Positions 21,672-34,120 of a stretch of 64,000 nt of DNA are shown one piece after another. The notes below the pieces were generated by a model that saw nothing but the letters and a program-made list of their open reading frames with translations, did no database searches and was not told the origin of the DNA. The number at the start of each line of letters is the position of its first letter. Positions within the stretch are counted from its first letter, which is position 1. The translations under genes were made by a program, and so were the position numbers. Origin of the DNA: Liolophura sinensis (lineage: Eukaryota; Mollusca; Polyplacophora; Chitonida; Chitonidae); the NCBI RefSeq assembly GCF_032854445.1, contig NC_088295.1, positions 17,719,385-17,783,384 on the forward strand. Direction: 5' to 3'.

Positions 21672-23525
21672 CTGAAATAATAAGAAAAACAAACATCATC
21701 AACTTAAGAATTCAGGCCGATTCGATACAGAAATGGTTGACGTTCTTGCGACATCGGCAACAATATGGAAAGCTGAGAGCAATGTTCTAAATAGTCGATT
21801 GTGCCAGAGAGAGTTCCAGTTTTTCAATATTGACAGAGGTACTAAATACAATTATATACAACACTATATGAGTATTTATATGAACGCTTTCCGTAACATA
21901 TTAAAGAAACCAAAGCTTGAATGATTTGTACTGCCGCTTCACATAACTGTAACAACACACTAAAAGCTCCGTGCTGCTTGGAAGACAATTATGATGTGTT
22001 TCTACGGACCTGCGATTGCGCCTGCGTTATAGTCCATTTCATTTAGAGAGTAACATTATGAATTAGAAAAAGTGTTTTAACTTCATTGTCCATGCAATAA
22101 TGTGAACTTCAAACACATCAATGTGTAGAGCTTACGTTGTTACGTGTAACTGACTAAAGGCAATTTTGTAACGAGTATCAACCTATCTTACAGGTAGCTG
22201 AAAATAGGCGACTCTGTAAAAGAAAAAGACTATACTTCATGCGATTGCTCAACGCATTCGTTACAGTCTTTCCTCGGGCAATGCGTTCACAATGTGTTTA
22301 CCTGTATAACCTACCTACAAAAATCCTCGTCCCATACATTAAAAAACGGGACAGAACCACAAGGGCGGATCTAGTGAATGATAGTGCGGATTCGATTATC
22401 ACAGCACAACAGGCGAGGGTACAGAGGCCGCCTAGGCCCCGGAAGCCCTACAATCCAAGACAGCCGGAGATGCGTTCTCAGCCGTTTCGAGGATATTTTT
22501 TGCCTTCTAAGAGCTTCTCAAAGTACATACTATGTGTTGAAGCTCTATGGAGCAATGTATGCGCAACAGTCACTCTGCCAACGTCTTCTTATATTGGAAC
22601 CTGCGATCTTTCTCTCTGCTTATTTACTTTTGATTTGTTTTCTACGCAGTATATTGAAATTTATATAATTTTGTATTTTAATGCAATCGTACCGAGAGCT
22701 CTCCGCCGTCCGTAGTCCTGACTGACTTCATATAAATGTCAATACATTTCATAGATCAAATAAACGAACTGGCTGCGAGGATATTCTAAAACGTTTCATT
22801 TCCATGATCGCGGTTATTTGCATAGATTGTGGGCACCTTATACCACGCAGAGGAAAACCATCCACGAACCAAAGCAAGTCACTGACAATCTACCCCATAT
22901 GTGGTAAAATTGCGTGGCCGAAAATGAAAGTGTTAAAGGCGAGGGTCCAGGGGCCACTTAGGCCACGGAGGCTCTGCCACCTTAGATTACCACAGACATC
23001 AGATTGAGCAGACATTCAAAATTAGGGCACTAATACATAGAATTCAAGGAGTACAAAGCCGTAAAAGCTACATGTTTAAAATTTTTTTAAAAAGGATTAA
23101 AATTTGGGCGGTAGTTTAAAAGTCTACCCGCGTAACATTAGGTGAAGGTCCAGGGTTCAGGTAGGCCTCGGAAGCTCCACGACCCTAGATTGCTGTATGT
23201 TCGAATTTTCAGACATTCAAAGTTAATTGGTGCCCCGAGACTTGGGGTCAAAAAGAGGACGGGGCCGAAAACTGACAAAAAAATTTAAACTTAAAAATTG
23301 TAGAGAAGCGAAAGTTGTGTATTTAGCCAAACGCAAAATACTCCAGGGTATTCATGTAACTCCCATTCTCAGAGGAACTATCTGACCAGTAATCCCAAAA
23401 GTAATTGCATGACCGTGCATAGACACTGGTCATAGACACTGGTCACCAGCTGTCCTTCATTTTGCCCATATACTACTTTATACATAACGGTTTGCACACG
23501 ACTACAATAGGATGTAAACGTAAAC
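21672..23525. other. Upstream DNA with three copies of a dispersed repeat
   Basis: No gene is supported. Three related segments occur at 22409-22466, 22936-22992 and 23140-23205. They share aggcgagggtcca, then taggcc, cggaagctc and a form of accctagatt. A fourth relative lies at 60382-60425 inside an inverted-repeat element. The segments probably belong to a decayed transposon family. The 158-residue open frame at 22239-22715 crosses the first copy and is not a credible gene. Confidence 0.5.
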
Positions 23526-23752
23526 GGGCCAGCGCGGCGCAAACACCCAGGAGCCTCTCACCAATGCGGTCGCCGTGAGTTCAAGTCCAGCTCATGCTGG
23601 CTCCCTCTCCAGCTGTGCGTAGGTGATCGTGGGTTTCCCCCGGGCTCTGATTCGTATCCTCCCACCATGATTATAACCGAATTATTTATATGTGAAATAT
23701 TCTTGGGTACGGCGTAAAACACCAATAAAATACATAAATAAATAAATAAAAT
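23526..23752 (+). mobile_element. SINE family 1, head-truncated
   Basis: Starts at gggccagcgcggcgcaaaca and includes gagttcaagtcc, the GC-rich middle and tail attcttgggtacggcgt with (AAAT)n. The A-box segment is missing. Confidence 0.88.
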
Positions 23753-24656
23753 CAAACGACACTGGCGTATTCATATAAATACGTGTGGCTCCCTCTCGTG
23801 CCGATCAACCCTTGACTTGTCAATAAGGTTAGAAAAGAAGGTAGAGAAGAACTCGAAGATTATAGTTTTAAGGTAAATGAAGAAGTTACGCCAACAATGT
23901 GGGTTGTAGAGAACAAAAGCAACCAGCTGACCTGAGTAAGCACAAATTAAGCCAAGGTGGTTAATTCATTTGTTTTTAGTAACCCCTCTATTTGATGCAT
24001 ACTTTCAATCAATAGTTGCTTATTTTCGGAATTGAAGTCACCGATAAACTTACTGGGAGTCCGGAACCAGCTTAGCGCCCCAAATTCTTATTCTAATAAC
24101 TCTCATCGTTGAGGTCACCACGGTATACGCTACATAATTTTAGGACTGACCACTGGAGTCTTTGAAAAATTATAGTTTAGACCCATTTTTACGTCCCAAG
24201 AAGAAAGTTCAAAGCCTCCCTCCTTGTAGCTTAATATGATGGGACCCATCCTGAACTACATAGTATATGATATAATGGTTGCGGCTTTACGTTGGTCAAC
24301 CATCTTTTTAAAAGGTTACCTGGTTTCCCTAATCCATAACTGCCCTAAACCTGGCATAAGGAAAATATTCTACAGAATGGCATTTAACTCAAATCAAACG
24401 AAATGATTAAATTCAAACAAAAAATACTTTTCACGGACTTCCCGACGGCTTATCCACCTCAGCATGGCTAAGTTAGGGTCAATAGACCTAAAACCTCGAT
24501 ACTCGTTAAGAACCACTGCAGTTGCACATAATATACAACTATTAATAATCACGTCTTGAGGAAACCGTCATTGATCTTAAATCCATTAAAGACCTTCCAG
24601 GTTTAACTGCGCCTTACGCTTTGTCAGTAGATATGGAAGCTCGAATCACCAAGTAT

Positions 24657-24904
24657 TTTATTTATTTATTTATTTGATTGGCGTTTTACGCCGTACGACG
24701 GGGCCAGTATTATGGTGAGAGGAAACTGGGCAGAGCCCGAGGGAAACCCACGACCATCAGCGGGTTGCTGGTAGACCTTCCCACTTACAGCCAGAGAGGA
24801 AGCCAGCATGAGCTGGACTTGAACTGACACCGACCACATTGTTAAGAGGCTTCTGGGTCATTACGCTGCGCTAGCGCGCTAACCGACTAAACCACGGAGG
24901 CCCC
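24657..24904 (-). mobile_element. SINE family 1, reverse full copy with target-site duplication
   Basis: Plus strand begins with the (TTTA)n tail and ends with the reversed head (ctaaccgactaaaccacgg). The 11-base target-site duplication tcaccaagtat is present at 24646-24656 and 24905-24915. It landed at the left edge of the 29-base minisatellite. The DNA to its left (23753-24645) holds nothing recognisable. Confidence 0.94.
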
Positions 24905-24915
24905 TCACCAAGTAT

Positions 24916-26700
24916 GAAACAGTTCCAGGGAATAAAGGGACTACATACACTTCCATGGATACAGGACCAAAATACACAGCTCCATGGACACAGGACCTAT
25001 ACACACAGTTCCATGGATACAGGGCCTACAAACACATTTCCATGGATACAGGGCCTATACACACAGTTCCATGGATACAAAACCTATACACAGTGTCATG
25101 GATACAGAACCTAAACACACAGTTCCATGGATACAGGGCCTATACACATAGTTCCATGGATACAAGATCTATACACACAGTTCCATAGATACAGGACCTA
25201 TACACACAGTTCCATGGATACAGAACCTATACACATAGTTTCATGGATACAGAACCTATACACATATTTCCATGGGCACAGGACCTACATACACAGTTCC
25301 ATGGATACAGGGCCTATACATACAGTTCCATAGATACAGGACCTATATACATAGTTCCAGAGAATACTGGGCCTATGTACACAGTTCCATGTACACAAGA
25401 CCTATATATACAGTGTCATGGATACAAGGCCTACATACAAAGTTCAATAGATACAGGACCTATATACACAGTTCCATGATTACAGAACCTACATACACAG
25501 TTCCAGGAACCCAGGACCTATACACACAGTTCCATGGATACAGGACCTATACACACAGTTCCATGGATACAGGACCTATACACACAGTTGCGTGGATACA
25601 GGACCTATACACACAGCCCCATGGGCACAGGACCTATATACACAGTTCCATGGTAACATGACCTATTATACACAGTTCCACAGACACAGGACCTATATAA
25701 ACCCACCTCAAGGGAACACAGGGCCTACATACACAGTTCCAGGGAATACAGGACCGATATACGCAGCTCCATGAATATGGCACCTACATGCACAGTTCCA
25801 GAGATAACCGGGCCTCTATACACAGTTCCACAGGATATAGAACCTAAATATACAGTTCCATGGTTACAGGACCTACACACACAGCTCCATAATTACAGGA
25901 CTTATATACAAAGTTTCAGGGATACAGGACCTATATACAAATTTCCATGGATATAGGACCTATATACAAAGTTCCATGGATACAGGACCTACATTCACAG
26001 TTCTAGAGAATACTGGGCCTATATACACAGTTCCACAGGATACAGAGCCTAAATACATAGTCCAATAGATACAGGACCTACATACATAGTTCCGTGCATA
26101 CAGGACCTATAGACAAAGTTCCAGGAACACAGGACCTACACTCTTCCAGGGAATAAAGGGCCTATATGCAGAGTTCGGATACAGTACCTTAATATACAGT
26201 GCCTGAAATACAGGACTTATGTACACTGTTCTATGGAAGGCAGATCCTATATAGACTGTACCAGAGGATACCAGACCTTAATACACAGTGCCAGTGGATA
26301 CAGAACCTATGCATACTGTTCCAGGGGACACAAGATGTATATATACATTGTCGGGGGATACAGAACCTATACACACTGTCTCCAGGGATACAGAACCTAC
26401 ATACACTGTTTCATCAGATACAGGATCTATTTACACAGTTCTAAGGAATACTGGATCTATATACACAGTACCAAGAAATACAGAACCTATATGTATGTAC
26501 ACAGTTCCAGGACCGATATAAACAGTTCCTTCGGATACTGAGCCTATATATATATATTTTCAGGGGATACTGGATATGTTCCAGGGATATACAAGACATG
26601 CACAGTTCCATGGGATACAAGACATAAAAACACGGTCACAGGGACTATACAGGGCATAAATCACCGTTCTAAGGGATACAGGACCTAAATACAAGCCAAG
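24916..26700 (+). repeat. Minisatellite, 29-base unit, about 60 copies
   Basis: The consensus unit is close to tccatggatacaggacct plus atacacacagt; for example ccatgg begins at 25532 and 25561, 29 bases apart. Units vary more to the right, where cagggga and ccaga variants appear with small length changes. Because 29 is not a multiple of three, successive units pass through all three frames, and the same 29-residue peptide period (MDTGPIHTVPWIQ and so on) is read in each. The unit has no stop in this direction, so long open frames arise without selection. There is no start context, splice pattern or family match to support a gene. Confidence 0.95.
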
Positions 26701-28083
26701 TACTATCCTTTTGGATGTTGCTATACGTGTGTAAAATACCTGTGGCAATTGCGACGCTCCCCTGAAATGTTAGCGCTATGGGTGGAGCTACATTAGACCC
26801 CACATAGATCTATAGCCATTAAGGCAATAGTAGTGAACAATACGGCAGTGTGCAGGCCTAAACCACTCATTCCATTCTTAACTGCTAAACTACAAGTCAC
26901 ATACCACGTAGCCAGCCCAATTTATAAAGCCGTACGCGGTCGAGCGCTGATCTATCTAGTGTAGCCAAATTATCATGGGGTCGACCAAAAAGCTTTTTCT
27001 GACCAACGCTCTGCCGGTCTGAGATCCGGTCTGGGTATTGTGGCCAAACGGCAATGGGAAAAGACTCAAAACCCCTGCAGATTTAATTGCTGTGGTGTGG
27101 TCAACACTCGCTACGCACCAATAACCAGAGGGTGCCAGACGCTAGGCTTATACACATACACACATCATATACGCATGACAGATCAACGCCTTTATATGTA
27201 AACGCCTAAAATCCCATTGCGTTGTAGACATAATAATGCGTCCTCACATAAAAAATGTACACAATTCATGTGAATAATAAACAAAACACACAGGTATTAA
27301 CAAATGGCTACGTAGTGTGTTGACAGCTGATAACGATGATTTCGGCTCAACCTGCTCCGCCTGACCCGCCCATGACGATTACACTACCTTAGGCATAGAG
27401 GCCTATAGATGGTTGCGTTTCCGTCGCGTGTGTAAGTCATCGTATTTATGTACCATAGATGATTACCACGAACGGATATTAACCCACCTGACAGCTTCAC
27501 CAAGGTTCCACCGGGCAAAGGTCACGTTAAGAGACTTCAACTCCGACAGTCTGATGCAGTTGCCTTGCGACACGTAGGCCCTATACATGTACTAGAAATA
27601 TCTGCAGGCGAGACCAGTCCATTTACGCGTGGGGGGGTAATAGATGTTCGACTTGTTTCGCTCTGTCAAAACAATTATGAACCTAAATACATATTGCCTA
27701 TACGTTATCTTATGGGAATATTTGCTTGATTCTTGTAAAATTAAACTGTTACTGGTGTAAGTGTAGTATATAAAGGTCCTACATTGATGCTAGTAAACAT
27801 CATTTTACAGGTTTCCTTCCGTTTTTTATTTTTTTAAATAGATAAATAAATATATTTACCGATATGCAGAGGGTGGTAAGCCTTTTTTCTAGCTCCTTTC
27901 CACACAATGCGCGCGCATAACGCGCTTCATCAAATGTATTAAATGTACAACAGCAGCTAGATCAGCTCTACCAAAAAAACAAACTTTTCATTGTGTGACA
28001 GGCAGTACTTTTTATCACCTCATCAACCGCCCTTGTTCTTTGACCTCATGCCTCTAGCTGTGGTCATAACTGTTGCAAGGCGT
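26701..28083. other. Intergenic, no gene seen
   Basis: Somewhat richer in CpG than its surroundings, but no open frame or RNA gene is supported. Confidence 0.45.
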
Positions 28084-28413
28084 AAGCCGTTTCGGTACTT
28101 ATTCTCTAATTATACATGTACATATATCTGTCCTAAATAATTGTTCATATGTGCAGCTATTTTTATGTGCAAATAATGGCATATGCGCAATTTAAGTGGA
28201 AGTCTTTTGTACCTACACGTAAAGTAAAAAAAAAATTTTTCTCTCTATACGTATATAAGATTTCAAAATATAGATATAAAGAATAGCGCATATAAAAGAA
28301 TTTTACATATGTACACTAAGCATTTAGTTTTACATATGTACAGAACACCATGACACAGGTAAAATGTTTTTGCTCATTTGTGCAGTTAGAGAATAAATAT
28401 ACCAAAACGGCTT
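28084..28413. repeat. MITE-like element with about 26-base inverted ends
   Basis: The left end aagccgtttcggtacttatt, then ctctaa, is nearly the reverse complement of the right end (ttagagaataaatatacc, then aaaacggctt). The inside is AT-rich, with the palindromic motif acatatgtac repeated at about 28305 and 28333. More copies of acatatgtac lie just outside near 28571 and 28602. No coding potential and no clear target-site duplication. Confidence 0.55.
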
Positions 28414-31154
28414 GAAGTGTGTGTAACACCAGAGGAGTTGAAAACATTAATCATTCCGTGCATTTTAATTTTGAAGGAAAGCAAGGGTTTTGATTTGAGC
28501 AATAGTTTTCACTCGTTGACTAATAGGGTCTGTGTAAAAAAAAGTCGGTACATCTACACAAAAGTTTTCCACATATGTACTAATAACCGAAGTTTTTAGA
28601 CATATGTACAAATATTTGAACTTAGCCTATGAGTACAATTCTTTCATGTAGTATTTAAACTTTGTTACAGAAAGGCTTCTCATATATACTGTACGAGCTC
28701 ATTGCCACTTCTCTATGAATAGTTAAGGGCGGATGTGGACGAATATTTGTTCGTGAAGCCGAGGTGAAATGAGCTTGCGAGTTCACAAATCCACCACGCA
28801 AAAATAGAACGAGTCTACATAGGCAAGTATTTATTCAATAACCTTATTATAATTCCCCAATTACCAATCAATTCAACTGGGAGGAAAACTTTAGACGCCG
28901 AAAATAAAAACTTACACAAAACTTTGAGATAGTAAACCTCGTTTTGTTTGTCATGAATGGCACAAGACTGTGTATACAGAGAGAAAATTCGTGGTGCATC
29001 GAATGACGTCACGGTAACGTCACTTTGCGAATGCCGACGTGCAATATGAACGTTGAAAGCAAACATGGAGGGTGTATAATAAAGGTTAAAAAAGGAATAA
29101 AGACAAAAAGAAAAGATGAAATGTATATAACCTGCACAAAAATCTACGCATGTGGCGTATTTGGTTTTTCCGTTCAAATTTTGTTTATTTAATATACCCA
29201 ATATAAATTTAGTTTAAAACTTCATTAAAAACCAACCTACATGGGAATTGTTACATAACTTTTAAGTGTTCCACATCCCACGCCATTCTCTAATTTTACA
29301 GAAGTTGCAAGGAACTATGTAGCCATAGCAAATACTGCACAGGCGCAGATCCAAACGCTATAGAACCTGTTTTTTTTTTTTTTTGTTTTTTTTTCACCAT
29401 TTCTACAAGACGCACCCTGCAAACAGACACAGTTTATAGATTTTATAAGTTGTATTATCGTGCGTCAAAGGTGCAGACAAATATCCGCATAACTTGTCAG
29501 TCTGTAGCCTGGAAGAACCGTAGGCCTCGGTGGACGAATTGTTCGTTGTCACAGCCTGCTATGTTGACCCCCTTGTACTGGACGATCCCACTAGACGAAT
29601 GTTTCTAATTTGATGTATCCAAGGAGGTCTACACAGGACGGCCTTGCATCCACGTTTCATTAAGTACAGCTCAGCCCAACACGTGTCAGTTCACACGATG
29701 CTCTCCACGGACAAACACTGGGTGGAAACCAAAATCCCTGAGTTCGATCGTAAGTTCGGCGGCCATTGTTTGTGCTTGACTTGAGAGGCGAGGTTCCACT
29801 CAATGGTCACTCGTGCAACAAAGGGACGAATCAGACTTTGATTAATCGATGCAGAAATTAAGATGTCCATTTCTGGAAACAAAAAATGACCACAACCTTG
29901 CCATCTTGAAGTGGATGGTTGAAAGTCCATTTACTCAAAGACATTTTACTCCATTCAAGAAATCGTGAACCTGTACAGCCCTTATATGTATATGAAACAG
30001 GACATGACCACGCAGTCACCACCGATCACACCATTAAAAAGCTTGTTTTTGTACTCCTTAATATACGAAGTATAGGCCTATATGATATGGCCATTACACA
30101 GAAGTAAAAAAAATCTCTGCTGTCTTTTAATTGGGGCGTAGAAATGGCTTTATGCTACAGTTTTCCTCAGGCCCAAAGGGTTATTCCAGAAATTAAGAAG
30201 TCTGCTGTTGTGACGTCAACGATGATAGCTGAGAAAACATCTTCGATGACGTCAGAACCTAATATTTCCGACCACTAACGGATAATATACATAACATAGA
30301 GGAGTTATTATGAAATATGAAAAATGCATCAAAAATGAAAAAAAAAATTCTTTTTGTTTTTGCGTATCTTTCTTCATTTTCCTGAAAATCCTACTCTTCG
30401 TTGTATAGTACTTTTTCATGTATCCTTTGATGCATAGTGCAGCATCTGACGTATAGCCACACAGCCTCCACATAGTCCAGAGATTATATAGCTCTAAACC
30501 AAAACATACAGGCTGAGTGCTGATTGATACATACTTAAACATGCTTGGGTTTTTATGTGGTACTTAATCCTATACAGTGTGACCCTATGTTTTATGGCTC
30601 TGACTTGACTCTGACTCTTGACTCCTGATCAATTCCTGATCGAAAACAACGTGTCTCTCAGCAGGATATTGCCCAAAACACCCTAAATTTAGTACTGGAG
30701 TGAAGTGGAGTGAAGGACTTGAAGAACTACAATATAAAATAGGCTCGTCAAACCGCATGCGCATTATCCAACCTTTGTAAAACGTTATAAATCTGATTCT
30801 TTATTACACTCGCCAATGCATATCCTTTTCAATAACTGCTTATCTGTCATTTTGATACCAGTGGTCAGTCTAGTCAGAAATGGCAGGAACCACACAGGAA
30901 AATTAAACTGAAACAAAACAGCTTAAGTAATACTAGATAAGAATATATTTGCCATTAACTGGGTAAGTAGATCCACAAATCCAACATGTTTGATTTTGCC
31001 TCTAATACAAAATTATTTAAGTTAAATTTAACATGCATTGATAAATGCCCCCTAAATCAGCATATGATCTGTATTTGATAAAATGGAATATTGTGTATTT
31101 CTGATTACACTTTGTAAAAGGTGGCTTATTTTATCCTAATCTCACAGACCATTT
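28414..31154. other. Intergenic, no gene seen
   Basis: AT-rich DNA with a long T-run at about 29370-29395. Open frames of up to 128 residues (28815-29201, minus) show no recognisable family and no splice or start context. Confidence 0.45.
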
Positions 31155-31250
31155 TTAAAGTCTTTGATATGCATGACCTGGCGTGACCTGGGCTTGATCC
31201 TAGATCTCTCTTTTTTGTCGTAGACGCTCTAACCATTAAGCCACCAAAGT
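31155..31250 (-). mobile_element. SINE family 2 head, old fragment
   Basis: Read on the minus strand it starts ggtggcttaatggttagagc, then tctaggatcaagccc as a B-box-like part, and agactttaaaaatgg, which matches the family 2 body after the tRNA-like head. The tail is absent. It belongs with the diverged copy at 45716. Confidence 0.6.
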
Positions 31251-32869
31251 TGTGATCATTGGACGGTCTTCAAACCCATTCACTTAGATACCAGTATATC
31301 ATATCTAAAGAATTCTTTTGTCTACAAAGTGCATCCGCCCCAAGTTCCCGAAAACCCATAAATTGACATATAGGTTGAAAGTTAAATGTGAGGCCTGTCC
31401 TTATAAAATAATGTAATAAGCAGAAAGTGGAACAGCCTCAAAAGTAAAAGAAAATATAACAGGTACAATAACCAAAAGGTACAATCTCGACTCGGAAGCA
31501 TTAATTATGGACTGTTGCCATACATTATGCTTACCGAGCCATCAACCACTGTTGAAGCAAAACGTTGATACATGGGGGAAATAAGAAACAGTACTGGTAC
31601 AAGAAAAATGAAACGCACCTTCGTTCAAAAATATCTTAGTTATAGTAAGCTTGAGGAAACACTGTATATTGCCATGCCCTTTCGCAAAAGGTCACGGGAA
31701 GCCAATTTTTGTAACTTTACTTATTTTAGGAAACAATATAAAACAATATAAGATTTTTTAAGTCCTGGTGATTTAAAACCAGATGCCAGAGGACAGTGCA
31801 ACAAAATAATGCTAACGACAGCATGCACTGTCTGTTGATGAGGTATATACTGTATATGCCTATACCTCATACAAAGCACTTTTTTCTTAACACTGTTGTG
31901 TTCCACATAATAATCTGAAGGGAAAACACCGTGCTGACCGTTAGTTCTTCTCTTTATTGGGCAGTCCAGTTTGTGAGTAAAGTGTTCACTGCTGGCTGTC
32001 CTTATAAAGACACAGAGAACAGTTGTCAACCACGACTTGTCCCTTCAGGTTACGCTTGTGTTGTGTTCCGTATGGTGACCTAATATCTAATCACTGTCTG
32101 ATTAGACATGGTAACCACAGGACTATTGGTTATAACACAAACCCAAATTAAGGCGAGGCCTGTTGGCTTGCACTGATTTTAACAATGTACCTAATAATCA
32201 ATATTAATAAGTCTTACGCATTTAGCACGGCAAAATAATACACGCTTATTCCTACATCTTAATTGGTAAAAATAAGACCATATTGGTATATAAAAATACA
32301 CAATTAATTCATATATGTATACCCACTTGATACGCATATGAACATACAATAATTCTTTATTTTAATATATACATGTAATACCTAACTGATACCACAATTT
32401 ATTCACATGTTCCTATGAACATAGAATCATACAATGATTCTTTACATTAATATAAATATATAATACATAATTGGACACACTCCGATAACAATTGTCCTTA
32501 TACACCATTAAATGTACAATACAACAACACCATTAACGTCCATCGTGCGCATGGTGCATGGGGTTATGATACTTTGTAGCTTATGCATACTGTTTTTTGA
32601 CAGGTGACATCAGTTTTGCTGCCGGAAGCACTATATGATGATACTAGCTGTACATGTGTTTTACGTCATTCAGGTTTATATGTATCTATTTATTTACTTG
32701 ACTGGCGTACTTCAGAGTACAGACCCGCAAACTCAGGGTCACCTATGTGCATCTGAAATTCATATCGTCTCACAAAATGGGTTCAGGTGATACAGTGCAT
32801 GATTGTTTGCTTCGTTTAGTCTGAAGCAATCTGGAAGGCCGAACATGTGCTACTCCTACACTGTGTGTT
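31251..32869. other. Intergenic, no gene seen
   Basis: AT-rich DNA. A reversed SINE family 1 tail fragment may lie near 32685-32712. No other feature recognised. Confidence 0.4.
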
Positions 32870-33340
32870 CAGTCAAATTGTATACACCTGAGTATAATAC
32901 ACCTGAGTACTTTACTATACCTGAGTAGTTCACACCTAAGTATTGTATACCTGAATAGAGTAGAACACTCCAGTACACTGTGCACCCAAGTATTGTACAT
33001 CTGATTACTGTTGTAGAACACCTGGATACCGGAGAATTCCCGAGTATGCTGTACTACAGTAATCGGATGGACAGCCACCGTGGCCAAGTGATTAGCGTAC
33101 CAGCGCGGCGTAATGACTCAGGAGCCTCTCATCACTGCAGTTGCTGTGATGAGAGGTCCAGCTCATGCTGGCTTCCTCTGTGGTCGTAAGTGGAAGGTCT
33201 TTCAGCAACCTGCCGATGGTCGTGGGTTTCCCTCAGAATCTTTCCGGTTTTGAAATATTCTTGGGTGAGGTGCTCGCGTATTCAATACCCAGGTATACTA
33301 AAGCATCCAGGTGTACAGTACCTGATTACTGAACACACCA
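32870..33340. repeat. Degenerate short tandem repeat split by a SINE
   Basis: A unit of about 20-24 bases built on acacctgagta with t/a-rich linkers recurs at 32880-33060 and again at 33275-33335 (tacccaggtatac, catccaggtgtac). The SINE at 33071-33270 separates the two parts. Units are diverged and of uneven length. Confidence 0.65.
33071..33270 (+). mobile_element. SINE family 1, diverged, middle shortened
   Basis: Head acagccaccgtggccaagtg, then gcgcggcgtaatgactcagg, the middle to gatggtcgtgggtttcc, and a shortened tail at gaaatattcttgggt. More diverged than the copies with target-site duplications. Confidence 0.75.
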
Positions 33341-34120
33341 GCATGCTTCCTTGATATAAAATGTACGACCAAGAAGTCAATTTTAGATCGACAACTCATA
33401 TACACACAGCCTGTGTGTGTTTGGTGGACTAAAGTATGATTACATGGAATGGTGTTATAGTCACAATGACACTGTCTTACCATGGTTGAGACACAATTGT
33501 AAATTTCCATGTCTTTGGCGTTCAAATATCAGTCCTCATATAGTCATATCAATGAGTTGCATCCCATGACAACCGGTTTCGTTTTTATTCGACACATTTT
33601 TATTTGCAGAAAATACAATACAAATAGATAATACAGAAATGACATCTTAGATCACAGTTATTTTGTAAATGCAACGAAATGAGATTTTTTTAAAAAAATA
33701 TTTGTACATGTTATATGACTACGGTAGGATGTAAATGTGTAAATGTTGCCTATAAACGTATCCGCTCATCTTTGTAGCGTATGAATACACGCCTGGATTT
33801 GCTGATTCACGTCAACATCGTGCAAATCCCCACAAATTCTTCAGATTCGTGAACAGGACTTCCTTGTATAAATGGTGCTTTAATATTACGATTTCAAAAT
33901 ACAATTTCTCTGGAGAGTATTCCTTACAAGGTTTGTCAACGTATCAGTTATAATAATAAATCACTTTCTTGAATGGTAATCTTGTTTCCAGTTCCTCCAC
34001 TAAACTTCTCACCATTTTCTTCAGTGATGTATATTTATTTTATCCTGCGGCGTGAAACATCAATCAAATAAATAAATAAACATCCAGTAAATTTTGTTTC
34101 TTTTCGGTTACCGCTGATCA
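33341..34120. other. Downstream flank of the vWA gene; SINE tail at 34040-34082
   Basis: AT-rich DNA that should hold the 3' untranslated region of the minus-strand vWA gene. A family 1 SINE tail (gcggcgtgaaacatcaatc with AAAT repeats) lies at 34040-34082. No other feature. Confidence 0.5.

Noticed and set aside
22239-22715. 158-residue protein gene
   Set aside because: It crosses a dispersed repeat, has no family resemblance and no supporting splice or start context.
24914-26541. Many overlapping open frames of 60-129 residues in the 29-base array, as repetitive secreted or silk-like proteins
   Set aside because: All follow from a stop-free unit whose length is not a multiple of three. No signal peptide, splice signal or consistent frame is kept.
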